Source of the DNA: Nemertoderma westbladi
Lineage: Eukaryota > Xenacoelomorpha > Nemertodermatida > Nemertodermatidae
Length of the DNA: 59,159 bases
Reading direction: 5' to 3'
Assembly (NCBI GenBank): GCA_032718475.1
Contig: JAUCBJ010009151.1
Span: forward strand, 64,001 to 123,159
The stretch's first letter is position 1; each line of letters opens with the position of its first letter. Made by a program: the position numbers and the translations under genes. This document shows, piece by piece, positions 42,921 through 52,200 of the stretch. A model generated the notes under the pieces. It was given only the letters and a program-made list of their open reading frames with translations. It was not told the origin of the DNA and ran no database searches.

Positions 42921-45047
42921 CTAAGGGGTGATTCTTCCAGCAGGCAACTCCCCCACTGTCCCTGTAGGTCCTCTAATTCTCTGTCCCACTCTCCTTGTCA
43001 ATTCCAGGTCTCTTGGAATTGAACTTCCCTTCTTTAAATTTGGTAAGTGCTGCCTGCTCTCCATGTCTCTAATCTCCTCGTAGTCGTCCCTTGACGGCAA
43101 AGTGCCACCCTTCAACTCATTGTTTGGCGGTATAATGCTGCCCCTGTTGTCATCTTTACTCTTACATGCCACCTCTGCTGGCCTCCCTCTTAATATATGC
43201 ACTGGCATTAAAGGCCTCGACGACCCCCATTCGTCCTTCGGCATACACGATGTCTGCATATGTAATGCCCCCTCGCACTCTGGCAGTCCCGCATGCGTAT
43301 GCAACACGCCTCCTACTTTCCTGACTCCTTTATTATGTTTACTCATGGGCTTCTCTGCCCCTGGTCTAATCCTCTCACATCCTCTCCCTTTCCATCTTGT
43401 CTTCTTACTCGACCTCCCCCTTGTCGGTATGCCTCTCAACTGGACCGGCGTCTCTTCCAGACACTCCTCTGAACACTCCTCCGGACACTCCTCTGGACAC
43501 TCCTCCAGACTATTGTCCTCCTGACACTCCACTGGACACTCCTCCGGTTTGTCCTCCGGACATCTCGCTGTCCGCTCCTCTCCATCTCCATACCGATACT
43601 TGCTGGGACCCTTGTTCCAACCCATTGTCTCTAAATCTTCTGCATCCAAGCCATTCTCCTCTGCCCACTCTCTTGGTGTTGCTTCCACTTCTAGCTGTCT
43701 CCCCCTATCGCCCGTCTTTGGCCTCTCCTCTACCCCCTCAACAGTCCCTGGCACCATGCACCCTGAAGTCTCGGTTACACTGAATGGTATATTGGTTCTG
43801 ATTGGGCCGGTTAGCGTCCACCCGAATGGTGTTAAAATCGCCACCGGGTCACACTGCCTGTCTTCGCCGAAGACCGTTTGCATTCTCTCGTGGGCCGTCG
43901 GGCAGTCCATTCCTACTATAATGGATACCTTCCTAACGTCCACCTCTGGGATTGAGAAGTCGATACTGTCCAGGAATTTATATTGTTCGACCTCGATGTT
44001 GGTTGGCCGCCTGGCGTTGATATTTATCGACTCTATCACCTGGATGGGGTCGATGCTCGCCCCATAGTCGCATCCTGGTGCTATCGCTGCTATCGCGCAC
44101 CGTCCGGTCCTCATCTCCAGGACCTCATCTTTGCTGGAGATGGTTGTTACCGCCATTCTACTTGGCCTCGTTCTCAATCCTATCTCTTCGGCCACCCAAT
44201 TCTCGACTAATGTGAAGGCTGCTCCACTGTTGACCAGCATCAGTGTGGTCACTGATCGATTGCCTTCCCCGATCACTCGCACTGGTACTACCCCAAGTAG
44301 TACCATTCCTCTCTTCTTTTCCCCTACGGTGCTCGTTGCCATCGTCTGACCTTTACTTTGACCGAACTTAATCGGCGTTTCCTTGCATTGATTAGCTCTA
44401 TGTCCACTCATCACACATCGTGGGCAGATTTCATTTCTTCTCGCGTATTCTACCTGATCTTCCCTGGGTAGCGCTTGCCAGTACCTGCAGTTCATGGTCT
44501 GATGAAGTGCATTTGTATGTAATTGGCATTTGCTCTTTGGGTTGTAGCCATCCTTATAAAGTGCGTTGCATATCGCACTTATGTTTGTACCAAAGTCCTT
44601 ACTATTCTTATTGTTTGGGTTCGGCCTACTGGGCGTGCTGGGGTTATGTTTATTTGCGTTGTTATTTTTCCCCTGTCCGCTCCATGATGTGGTCTTACCC
44701 CCGGCTACTTGTGGACTGGCAGTCCCCTGCGTTGCTGTGTACGGCAGTGATTGTCTGAGCTTTGGCAATGCATTCGACGCGTTGTGTTCTGGTTTCGGCC
44801 TGTGGAAATGGGTCTTTGGTCCCTTTCCCAGGCTATCCTCGCTATAGACTGGGTCCGTTATTAGTTCAGATTCATAATTTAAGAAGCTCGACATTTCTTC
44901 TAAACCTGGTTCCGCACCCTTCCTGTCTCGAGTGGAGAAAGCGATCTTCCTCCACTTGTTGCGCAACCACATTGGCAGTGCCTGCGCTATCGTGGTGATG
45001 TTGTTGGACGCGTTAAGTTCGTATGGCGCGTCCAGCGTCTTTAGCAC
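42921..45047 (-). CDS. Element C gag C-terminal half, zinc knuckles and protease-like domain
   Basis: The ORF has 708 codons. It begins with the end of a BEL/Pao gag core (LPMWLRNKWRKIAFS). Zinc motifs follow: CQLHTNALHQTMNC, then the CCHC knuckle CPRCVMSGHRANQC. The aspartic-protease-like part has LMLVNSGAAFTLVENW, with NSG in place of DSG, and LTPFGWTLTGP, typical of BEL/Pao proteases. GWNKGPSKY may be the remnant of the tether after RNase H, so the deletion would run from protease to there. A Cys/Glu/Pro repeat of type EECP (about 43450-43560) follows, then basic sequence without known domains. The catalytic Asp is lost, so the protease is unlikely to work. Confidence 0.8.
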   Translation of the reverse strand: MLKTLDAPYELNASNNITTIAQALPMWLRNKWRKIAFSTRDRKGAEPGLEEMSSFLNYESELITDPVYSEDSLGKGPKTHFHRPKPEHNASNALPKLRQSLPYTATQGTASPQVAGGKTTSWSGQGKNNNANKHNPSTPSRPNPNNKNSKDFGTNISAICNALYKDGYNPKSKCQLHTNALHQTMNCRYWQALPREDQVEYARRNEICPRCVMSGHRANQCKETPIKFGQSKGQTMATSTVGEKKRGMVLLGVVPVRVIGEGNRSVTTLMLVNSGAAFTLVENWVAEEIGLRTRPSRMAVTTISSKDEVLEMRTGRCAIAAIAPGCDYGASIDPIQVIESININARRPTNIEVEQYKFLDSIDFSIPEVDVRKVSIIVGMDCPTAHERMQTVFGEDRQCDPVAILTPFGWTLTGPIRTNIPFSVTETSGCMVPGTVEGVEERPKTGDRGRQLEVEATPREWAEENGLDAEDLETMGWNKGPSKYRYGDGEERTARCPEDKPEECPVECQEDNSLEECPEECPEECSEECLEETPVQLRGIPTRGRSSKKTRWKGRGCERIRPGAEKPMSKHNKGVRKVGGVLHTHAGLPECEGALHMQTSCMPKDEWGSSRPLMPVHILRGRPAEVACKSKDDNRGSIIPPNNELKGGTLPSRDDYEEIRDMESRQHLPNLKKGSSIPRDLELTRRVGQRIRGPTGTVGELPAGRITP

Positions 45048-45075
45048 GATTAGCGCTTTCTCGACTTTAACGGGG

Positions 45076-45567
45076 TTATCCTGTAGGCCACCCGATTGTT
45101 ATACCTCTTAGGGTTTGCCGGATGATCTTGGCCGGGTGCCCGTATTCCCTGTCTAGTGCCCTCCATGCTGTCGTGAAGCCGCCCTCGATGCCCTGGTATT
45201 GACTCACGATGTCGTATGCTGGGCCCCCTGTATATACTTGCAGATACTTTAGGCACTCCGCTTGTGTCAAGTTCTTCATTAGTATCTCATTACTATACAT
45301 GCGCCGAAACTGTAGGTATTCTTCCGGCCTACTTCCATCGAATTTAAACGGTTCCACGGGTGGTAACTCGATCCTGGTTTTTAAGGCATCGATTAATGTA
45401 GCCATTCCCATCGCTTGCACTTCCAATGGGTTCGATGGATGCTGTATAGGTTCTCCCGTTGGGTGCGGTCCGTTCGTCCTGCCTGGCGCTTTTCTTTGAC
45501 TTGGATATATCATCGGGGGTAGCAGCCCCCTCCATATTTCGGTGTCGCACGATCTATTCTCATCCAA
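45076..45567 (-). CDS. Element C gag core (DUF1759-like)
   Basis: The ORF has 163 codons with LPPVEPFKFDGSRPEEYLQF, LTQAECLKYLQVYTGGPAYD and WRALDREYGHPAKIIRQTL, the pattern of BEL/Pao gag. It runs into a stop in the wrong frame; the correct continuation (NPVKVEKALIVLKTLD) is in the frame of the next ORF, so a single frameshift near 45075 divides gag. Confidence 0.82.
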   Translation of the reverse strand: MDENRSCDTEIWRGLLPPMIYPSQRKAPGRTNGPHPTGEPIQHPSNPLEVQAMGMATLIDALKTRIELPPVEPFKFDGSRPEEYLQFRRMYSNEILMKNLTQAECLKYLQVYTGGPAYDIVSQYQGIEGGFTTAWRALDREYGHPAKIIRQTLRGITIGWPTG

Positions 45568-46005
45568 GGGGTTCGATATTCTTGTTCCTATTGGGTATAT
45601 TGTTGATATTGTGATGGGGGAATGTCACCCTGTCCCTCCCCCCCCCACCGGTATGTTTGGTACTGGGGTTGATGTTAATATATTGGGGCCCATGCACCTA
45701 TCCGCAATAAATCTCCCCTCCCCTGGATATATGTTATGTCCTTGCATGCTGTAGTCATACTGCTGTGCTGGTACCGGTATAGGCCTATCCACTTCTGGCC
45801 TACCTGCCGGTATGTACTCCGCGACTTCCGGGTTTAATCCCGTCGTCCATGCTATCCTATCGCCTACATTATCTCTCCCAGCATGGCCTATAGTATGTGC
45901 AGTAAGGCCTACAGTATGTCCTGCAGTCTGTATGTGTCGCTCGGGATCAAAGTTTAACCTTCTCGAATAATCCTCCCTGCGGCTACTGTATTCTCGATCG
46001 GCAGG
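45568..46005 (-). pseudogene. Element C gag, Pro/Tyr-rich segment with G run
   Basis: A minus-strand frame reads LNPEVAEYIPAGRPEVDRP and QQYDYSMQGHNIYPGEG, then NILTSTPVPNIPVGGG, where a run of nine G (plus-strand C at 45638-45646) shifts the frame before a stop. It is part of the long gag region, with no known domain. Confidence 0.5.
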
Positions 46006-46850
46006 TTAATCCCGTCGGGAAGTTTCTCTTCGATCCCCTCTACTGCTCTCGTCCTCCTGCCGGTACATCTTGTACCCCTCTCTCTGCGCGTAATACGCCT
46101 CGTCAGGTCGCGTCTCCCCGGGACGACGGCAATCTCCCGAAGTTCGACCCCACTGACTCTCTGTCTCCATCTCTACTACCGACGGCTCACTATCCGTCCT
46201 CACTCTCCTGTCATTCGCGACGACACTTCTTCTACTCTCTTCCCTTCTTCGTCTCTGCAGTGCAGTATCCCCGTTCGCGAGATCTCTCGTCGACCTCCCG
46301 GTTAAACTCCACTGTTCTTCTTCCCTCTTCTGATTGGGCTCGACGCTTCGTCGCCCGCCCTCTCGCGACGTCAACCTGTCTCTCTCTGCTCGATCGCACG
46401 CCGCTGGGGATACTCGCAATCCCCCTACTATTCTCCATCGCCGGGTGCTGCGGTTCACCTAATTCGCCCCGCGCATTATCCGCCGACGCCAGTGGGGCAT
46501 TCTTTGCCCCCCCTCCTCTCGCCGCTAATCTCTCGTTTTGGGGCTCCTATAGCCCCCCCCCCCCCCCCCCCCCCCCGCTCGCCACCTATCACTCCACCGC
46601 CTCTTACTTCACTTCTACACCCCTCTCTAGTCGACACACTAACCCTACTGCGGCTGGGTCTATTCACCCCCGCCTCTCCCTCTACTACTGTGTGGCCTAC
46701 CATGCCACCCTCGGGTTGACTCAACCCCGCCACTTCCTGCCTACTAACTATGTGGCCTACCAGGCCACCCTCGGGTTGACTCAACCCCGCCACTTCCTGC
46801 CTACTAACTACGTGGCCTACCAGGCCCTCATTTGCCGGGCTATGCAATGC
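46006..46850 (-). pseudogene. Element C gag, Arg/Glu-rich segment and 66-bp repeats
   Basis: Two minus-strand frames, 46006-46458 (Arg/Glu/Ser-rich) and 46476-46847 (Gly-rich). Between them is a run of 24 C on the plus strand (46553-46576) where the frame is lost. At about 46686-46820 a 66-bp unit containing GTGGCCTACCAGGCCACC occurs about 2.2 times, giving 22-residue repeats with SRQEVAGLSQPEGG. Confidence 0.5.
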
Positions 46851-47465
46851 ACGTCCGCCCCGTTCATATTAATAGCACCATTACCAGTATTATCTGTTAA
46901 ATCAATTAAATCCTCCAAATCAATTAAATTATTTTGCACACCTAGATTAGAAACGGGATTATTTTGTTCGTTCGAAATAAGATTATTTGAATTATTTTGC
47001 GTAATTATATTATTTGACTTATTTTGCGTAATTATATTATTTGAATTATTTTGTAAATTCAAATTTAGATTATTTGAATTATTTTGTAAATTCAGATTTA
47101 GATTATTTGAATAATTCCCTACATTTATATTAGAATGGGTCGGATTTAAATTACTACCATCGGACAAAATGTTATTTCCTGCAACAAAGGTTTGATTAGG
47201 GTTATCCACTACGGTACTATTAATATTAACGTCTTCTACTGTATTATTATTATTACCCCCCCCCCCCCCCGCCCGCACGGTCACACCAGTCCTGGGTCTG
47301 TCGTGTGGTCCCTGTAAGTGGGGCATTAATAAACGTTTCCCTAACTCCCGGCTCCTCGTAAATACTCGAGCCAGCCTTGCTCTCTGACAGCCCCATCTGC
47401 GCCAGTTCCAGTCTGCGCCTCTGTTTGGCTTGATATTGCATAAGCCCCCTCAACCGGGCGTGCAT
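46817..47465 (-). pseudogene. Element C gag, Asn-rich low-complexity segment
   Basis: A frame from 47465 (MHARLRGLMQYQAKQRRRLE, helical) runs into a poly-G run (15 C on the plus strand, 47256-47270), after which another frame continues as an Asn-rich repeat of type NNSNNLNLNLQ to 46817. The Asn-rich part is much richer in A+T than its surroundings and may be inserted sequence. No function is recognised. Confidence 0.5.
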
Positions 47466-47718
47466 ATCATCTCACACACGCTTCCCCGTTGCCTCTCTCT
47501 CCCACTCCTCCCGCATACTATGCTCGGCCACTTCCGCCTCTCTCGCAACTCTCTCCAGTCGTCTCGCCTTGCGCTCTTTTCGCTCACTCTGCTCTCTCGC
47601 CTCACGCTCTTCACGTCTATTCTGCTCTCTCGCCTCACGCTCTTCACGTCTATTCTGCTCTCTCGCCTCACGCTCTTCTAGCTCTTTCCTTTCTATCCTC
47701 CCTATTTCCTCACACTCC
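47466..47718 (-). pseudogene. Element C gag, 33-bp coiled-coil repeat
   Basis: Almost three copies of a 33-bp unit at about 47588-47675. In one minus frame it gives Glu/Arg-rich coiled-coil sequence such as REEREAREQNR. It connects the first gag ORF with the segment at 47465 but is out of frame with the former. Confidence 0.5.
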
Positions 47719-48654
47719 TTAAAACTTCTCGCGACCTTTTCGGCTCTCTCCTCTGTTCTCTCTAGCCAGTTCTTTCTCCTTCTCTAATAGCGCACTCCCT
47801 TCTTCCAACTGTCTCTCTAATTCTCTCTGGTCTAGCACCGCCAGGTCGAGCTGGCACGCCAGATCTATTTCCATCACCCGTCTTACTTTTGCGGAGGATG
47901 TAGCAGACTTATCGGTTACGACAGACTCCCTCTGCCTTCCCGTCCTACTAACTTTCCCCCGCCTCCCGGAATTTTCTCCGACCGACGAGACCGAATCCTT
48001 GGCGTTAACCTCGGATTCGCCCTCCTGCGGTCCCCTCCAACCCACTAATTTTATTCCCCGGGCATCGACTAAGTATGGCCCTATGTACACTACACCAGGC
48101 TCCATACCCCTACATTCCCATAGTTCAAACAGTTCGCTGGCAACCCCTCTTGCTCTCTCATCGGCTAGTTCTCCCTGCCCAAAGCGCACTAAGTAATCAA
48201 AGTGTTTGTTCGACTCACCTAGCCGCTTCTCTAGCTTCACCTGGTCTATTTGGGCCCCTCCTTTGACTTCTCTTAGTTGCTTCCGGGTCGCGGCGTAGGC
48301 TCGTCGGAGTCGGTCGCTGACCCCAACGTCCTCGTCGCCGACGTCTCCTTTATCCCTCCGTGTCTGGCGTCGTACCGGCGGCCCCACCATCGCCGTTCCG
48401 ATGGGCCATCCAACGCCCTCGGCCTGTGGCTGGCTGGTGACATCGGCACGTCGACCGCCGCTGTGTGTCGACTCGTCTCTCTCCCCCCTCGACTCGTCCT
48501 CTCGTTGTAGACGGCCCCCCTCAGTTTGGATTGCCGGATCGTCCGTAGTCGATTGGTTCGGCGTCGTGGGTCGGTACCATCGCGTCGCGGTCTCGCGGAT
48601 CGTTAGATCGCCGTCCGGGGTCTGCGGCGGTGTCGTCTCTCCTTCTCGACTCAT
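47719..48654 (-). CDS. Element C first gag ORF
   Basis: The ORF has 311 codons; its ATG lies 60 bp inside the right LTR on the minus strand, the normal position of gag. The N-terminus is Thr/Pro/Arg/Glu-rich without order. Then come helical LRRAYAATRKQLREVKGG and KLEKRLGESNKHFDYLVRFG, a small folded-looking part (GVVYIGPYLVDARGIKLVGW), a basic Ser/Arg-rich stretch and a Glu-rich coiled coil at the end. Charged spacing in the helical part is similar to the first gag ORF of element B. No known domain is recognised. Confidence 0.65.
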   Translation of the reverse strand: MSREGETTPPQTPDGDLTIRETATRWYRPTTPNQSTTDDPAIQTEGGRLQREDESRGERDESTHSGGRRADVTSQPQAEGVGWPIGTAMVGPPVRRQTRRDKGDVGDEDVGVSDRLRRAYAATRKQLREVKGGAQIDQVKLEKRLGESNKHFDYLVRFGQGELADERARGVASELFELWECRGMEPGVVYIGPYLVDARGIKLVGWRGPQEGESEVNAKDSVSSVGENSGRRGKVSRTGRQRESVVTDKSATSSAKVRRVMEIDLACQLDLAVLDQRELERQLEEGSALLEKEKELARENRGESRKGREKF

Positions 48655-48713
48655 CTTTTGGCTCTTTAGTCGGTGGCTGGTAACTGTCAGTTAGTTCGGC
48701 TTGCTCTTGTCAC

Positions 48714-49291
48714 TGTGACGGGATCCGAGAATCCCGATTTATCCGGTTTTGGTTATCTCGCCTACGCATCCCCGCCGTGTGTGTGAAAAGAGTTCTAATG
48801 TTATTGAGTTACTCTCTGTTGTTGGATCGTATGTATAGTATATATATATATATAAGATAAAGTATTAGCACAGTGATTGTAATAACTGAGTGAATGAGTA
48901 CCGGTAGGATGGTTGAATGATGGCGGCAGTGGACGGTGACAAGAGTTACCGTTCCGCCCTAACTGAACTGACTAACTGAGTGAATAAATGACACTGTAAC
49001 TGACAATATATTGGACTGGTTGGCCGTAATACAATACTCAGTGGATGCCTGCCCCCCATTGGCTAATAACTCACTTCTCGCCTCCCATCTCTCTGGGAGT
49101 GTTTTCCCCCCCCCGCTACTGTTATTCTCTCTCTTGGAGGTATAACCTCTGACCCCCTTTGTGTGTTTCTTTGGGGTTTGTCGTCCCCGTTTATTGGGGT
49201 GACACGAGGTTGATTGGTAATCAACCTCGTGCTCCCAATATTGCTTAAAGCTAACTTTGTGGGGTGGCTAGCGGAATTGAATTCGCTAACA
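48714..49291 (-). repeat. LTR of element C (5' LTR in element orientation)
   Basis: 578 bp matching 37918-38485. The 29-bp hairpin recurs at 49203-49231 and the AATAAA on the minus strand at 49190-49195. The two LTRs differ by small indels near the AT run and several substitutions, and also at the first 20 bases. Confidence 0.92.
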
Positions 49292-52200
49292 TAGCCACTG
49301 TTATACTGACTGGTAATCGCTACACTCGTGTTGCCACTGTTACACCAACTGGTAATCGCTGCACTTGTGTAGCCACTGTTATACCGACCAGTAATCGCTT
49401 CACTCGTGTAGCCACTGTTATACCGACTGGTAATTGCTACACTCATTTAGCCATCCTTATACCGTCCAGAAATTACTGCACTTGTGTAGCCACTGTTATA
49501 CCAACCAGTAATTGCTGCACTCATGTAGCGACTGTTATACCGACCGGTAAATGCTACACTCCTTTAGCCACTGTTATACTGACCAGTAATTGCTGCACTC
49601 GTGTATCCACTGTTACACCAACTGGTAATCGTTGCACTCATTTGCCACTGTTATACCAACCGGTAATCGCTGCACTTGTGTTGCCACTGTTACACCAACT
49701 GGTAATCGGTGCACTCGTTTAGCCACTGTTATACCAACCGGTAATCGCTGCACTCATGTAGCCACTATTATACGACCGGTAAATGCTACACTCGTTTAGC
49801 CACTGTTATACCGACTAGAAATCGCTGCACTCGTGTAACCACTGTTATACCAACCAGTAATCGCTGCACTCATGTAGCCACTGTTATACCGACCGGTAAT
49901 CGCTGCGCTTATGTAGCCACTGTTATACTGACCAGTAATCACTGCACTCGTGTAGCCACTGTTACACTGACCAGTAATCGCTGCACTCGTGTAGCCACTG
50001 TTATACCAACTGGTAATCGGTGCACTCATTTAGCCACTGTTATACCAACCGGTAATCGCTGCACTCGTGTAGACACTGTTATACCGACCGTTATTTGCTA
50101 CACTCGTTTAGCCGCTGTTATACCAACCGGTAATCGCTGCACTCGTGTAGCCATTGTTATACCGACTGGTAATCGCTGCACTCGTGTTGCCACTGTTACA
50201 CCAACTGGTAATCGCTGCACTCGTGTAGCCACTGTTATACCGACCATTAATCGCTGCATTCATGTAGCCACTGTTATACCAACTGGTAAACACTGCACTC
50301 GTGTAGCCACTGTTACACCAACTGGTAATTGCTGCACTCGTGCAGCCACTGTCATACCGACTGGTAATCGCTGCACTCGTTTAGCCACTGTTTTACCAAC
50401 TGGTAATCGCTGCACTCGTGTAGCCACTTTTATACTGACTGGTAATTGCTACACTCGTTTAACCACTGTTATACCAACCAGTAATTGCTGCACTCATGTA
50501 GCCACTGTTATACCAACCGGTAATCGCTGCACTCGTGTAGCCACTGTTATACCGACTGGTAATTGCTACACTCGTGTAGCCACTGTTATACCGACCAGTA
50601 ATCGCTGCACTCGTGTAGCCACTGTTATACCAACCGGTAATCGCTGCACTCGTGTTGCCACTGTTACACCAACTGGTAATCGCTGCACTCATGTAGCCAC
50701 TGTTATACCGACCAGTAATCGCTGCACTCGTGTAGCCACTATTATACCAACCAGTAATCGCTGCACTTGTGTAGCCACTGTTAAACTGACCAGTAATCAC
50801 TGCACTCGTGTAGCCACGGTTATACCAACCGGAAATCGCTGCACTCGTGAAGCCACTGTTATACCGACTGGTAAATGCTACACTCGTTTAGCCACTGTTA
50901 TACCGACCGGAAATCGCTGCACTCGTGTAGCCACTGTTATACCAACCGGTAATCACTGCACTCATGTAGCCACTGTTACACCAACTGGTAATCGCTGCAC
51001 TCGTTTAGTCACTGTTATACCGACCGGTAATCGCTGCACTCGTGTTGCCACTGTTACACCAACTGGTAATCAATGCACTCGTGTTGCTGCTGTTATACCG
51101 ACCAGTAATTGTTGCACTCATGTAGCCACTGTTACACCGACCAGTAATCGGTGCACTCGTTTAGGCACTGTTATACCAACCGGTAATCGCTGCACTCGTG
51201 TAGCCACTGTTTTACCGACCGGTAAATGCTACACTCGTTTAGCCACTGTTATACCGACCGGATATCTGCACTCGTGTAGCCACTGTTATACCGACCGGTA
51301 ATCGCTGCACTCGTGTAGCCACTGTTATACCGACCGGTAATCGCTGCACTTGTGTAGCCACTGTTATACTGACCAGTAATCACTGCACTCATGTAGCCAC
51401 TGTTATACCAACCGGTAATCGCTGCACTCGTGAAGCCACTGTTATACCGACTGGTAAATGCTACACTTGTTTAGCCACTGTTATACTGCCCGGAAATCGC
51501 TGCACTCGTGTAGCCACTGTTATACTGACCTGTAATTGCTAAGCTTGTTTAGCCACTGTTATACCAACCGGTAATCACTGCACTCGTGTAGCCACTGTTA
51601 TACCGACTGGTAATTGCTAAACTCGTGTAGCCACTGTTACACCGACCAGTAATCGCTGCACTCGTGTAGCCACTGTTATACCAACTGGTAATCGGTGCAC
51701 TTGTTTAGCCACTGTTATACCAACTGGTAATCGCTGCACTCATGTAGCCACTTTTATGCTGACTGGTAATTGATACACTCGATTAGCCACTGTTATACCA
51801 ACCGGTAATCGATGCACTCGTGTAGCCACGGTTATACCGACTGGTAATTGCTACACTCGTGTAGCCGCTGTTGCACCAACCGGTAATCGCTGTACTCGTG
51901 TAGCCACTGTTATACCAACCAGTAATCGCTGCACTCGTATAGCCACTGTTATACCAACTGGTAATCGGTGCACTCGTTTAGCCACTGTTACTCCAACTGG
52001 TAATCGCTGCACTCGTGTATCCAGTATTATACCAACCGGTAATCGCTACACTTGTGTAGCCACTGTTATACCGACTAGTAATTGCTGCACTCGTTTAGCC
52101 ACTGTTATACCAACTGGTAATCGCTGCACTCGTGTAGCCACTGTTACACCAACTGGTAATCGCTGCTCTTGTGTAGCCACTGTTATACCGACCAGTAATC

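Larger units (their letters stand above)
37918..49291 (-). mobile_element. Element C: 11.4-kb BEL/Pao-like LTR element without RT and integrase, carrying the accessory gene
   Basis: Direct repeats of about 570 bp at both ends. Satellite bases TAGCC are duplicated at 37913-37917 and 49292-49296. Coding is on the minus strand. ATGGGGGGAG next to the left LTR (plus 38486-38495) is a good polypurine tract for that orientation. On the minus strand the LTR starts TGTTAGCG and ends GTCACA. The order is gag, zinc knuckle and protease-like, repeats, DEDD exonuclease-like gene, triple knuckle gene, basic tail. RT, RNase H and integrase motifs are absent, so it is non-autonomous or deleted. Confidence 0.88.

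Noticed and set aside
46260-47114. 284-codon plus ORF in element C
   Set aside because: It is Pro/Ser/Phe-rich low-complexity antisense of gag and passes through the C run.
41756-49000. Recurring GGCCTAC words in element C as relatives of the element B palindrome
   Set aside because: Only the word GCCTACC is shared. The copies lack a common 20-bp frame and most lie in the 66-bp tandem repeat.
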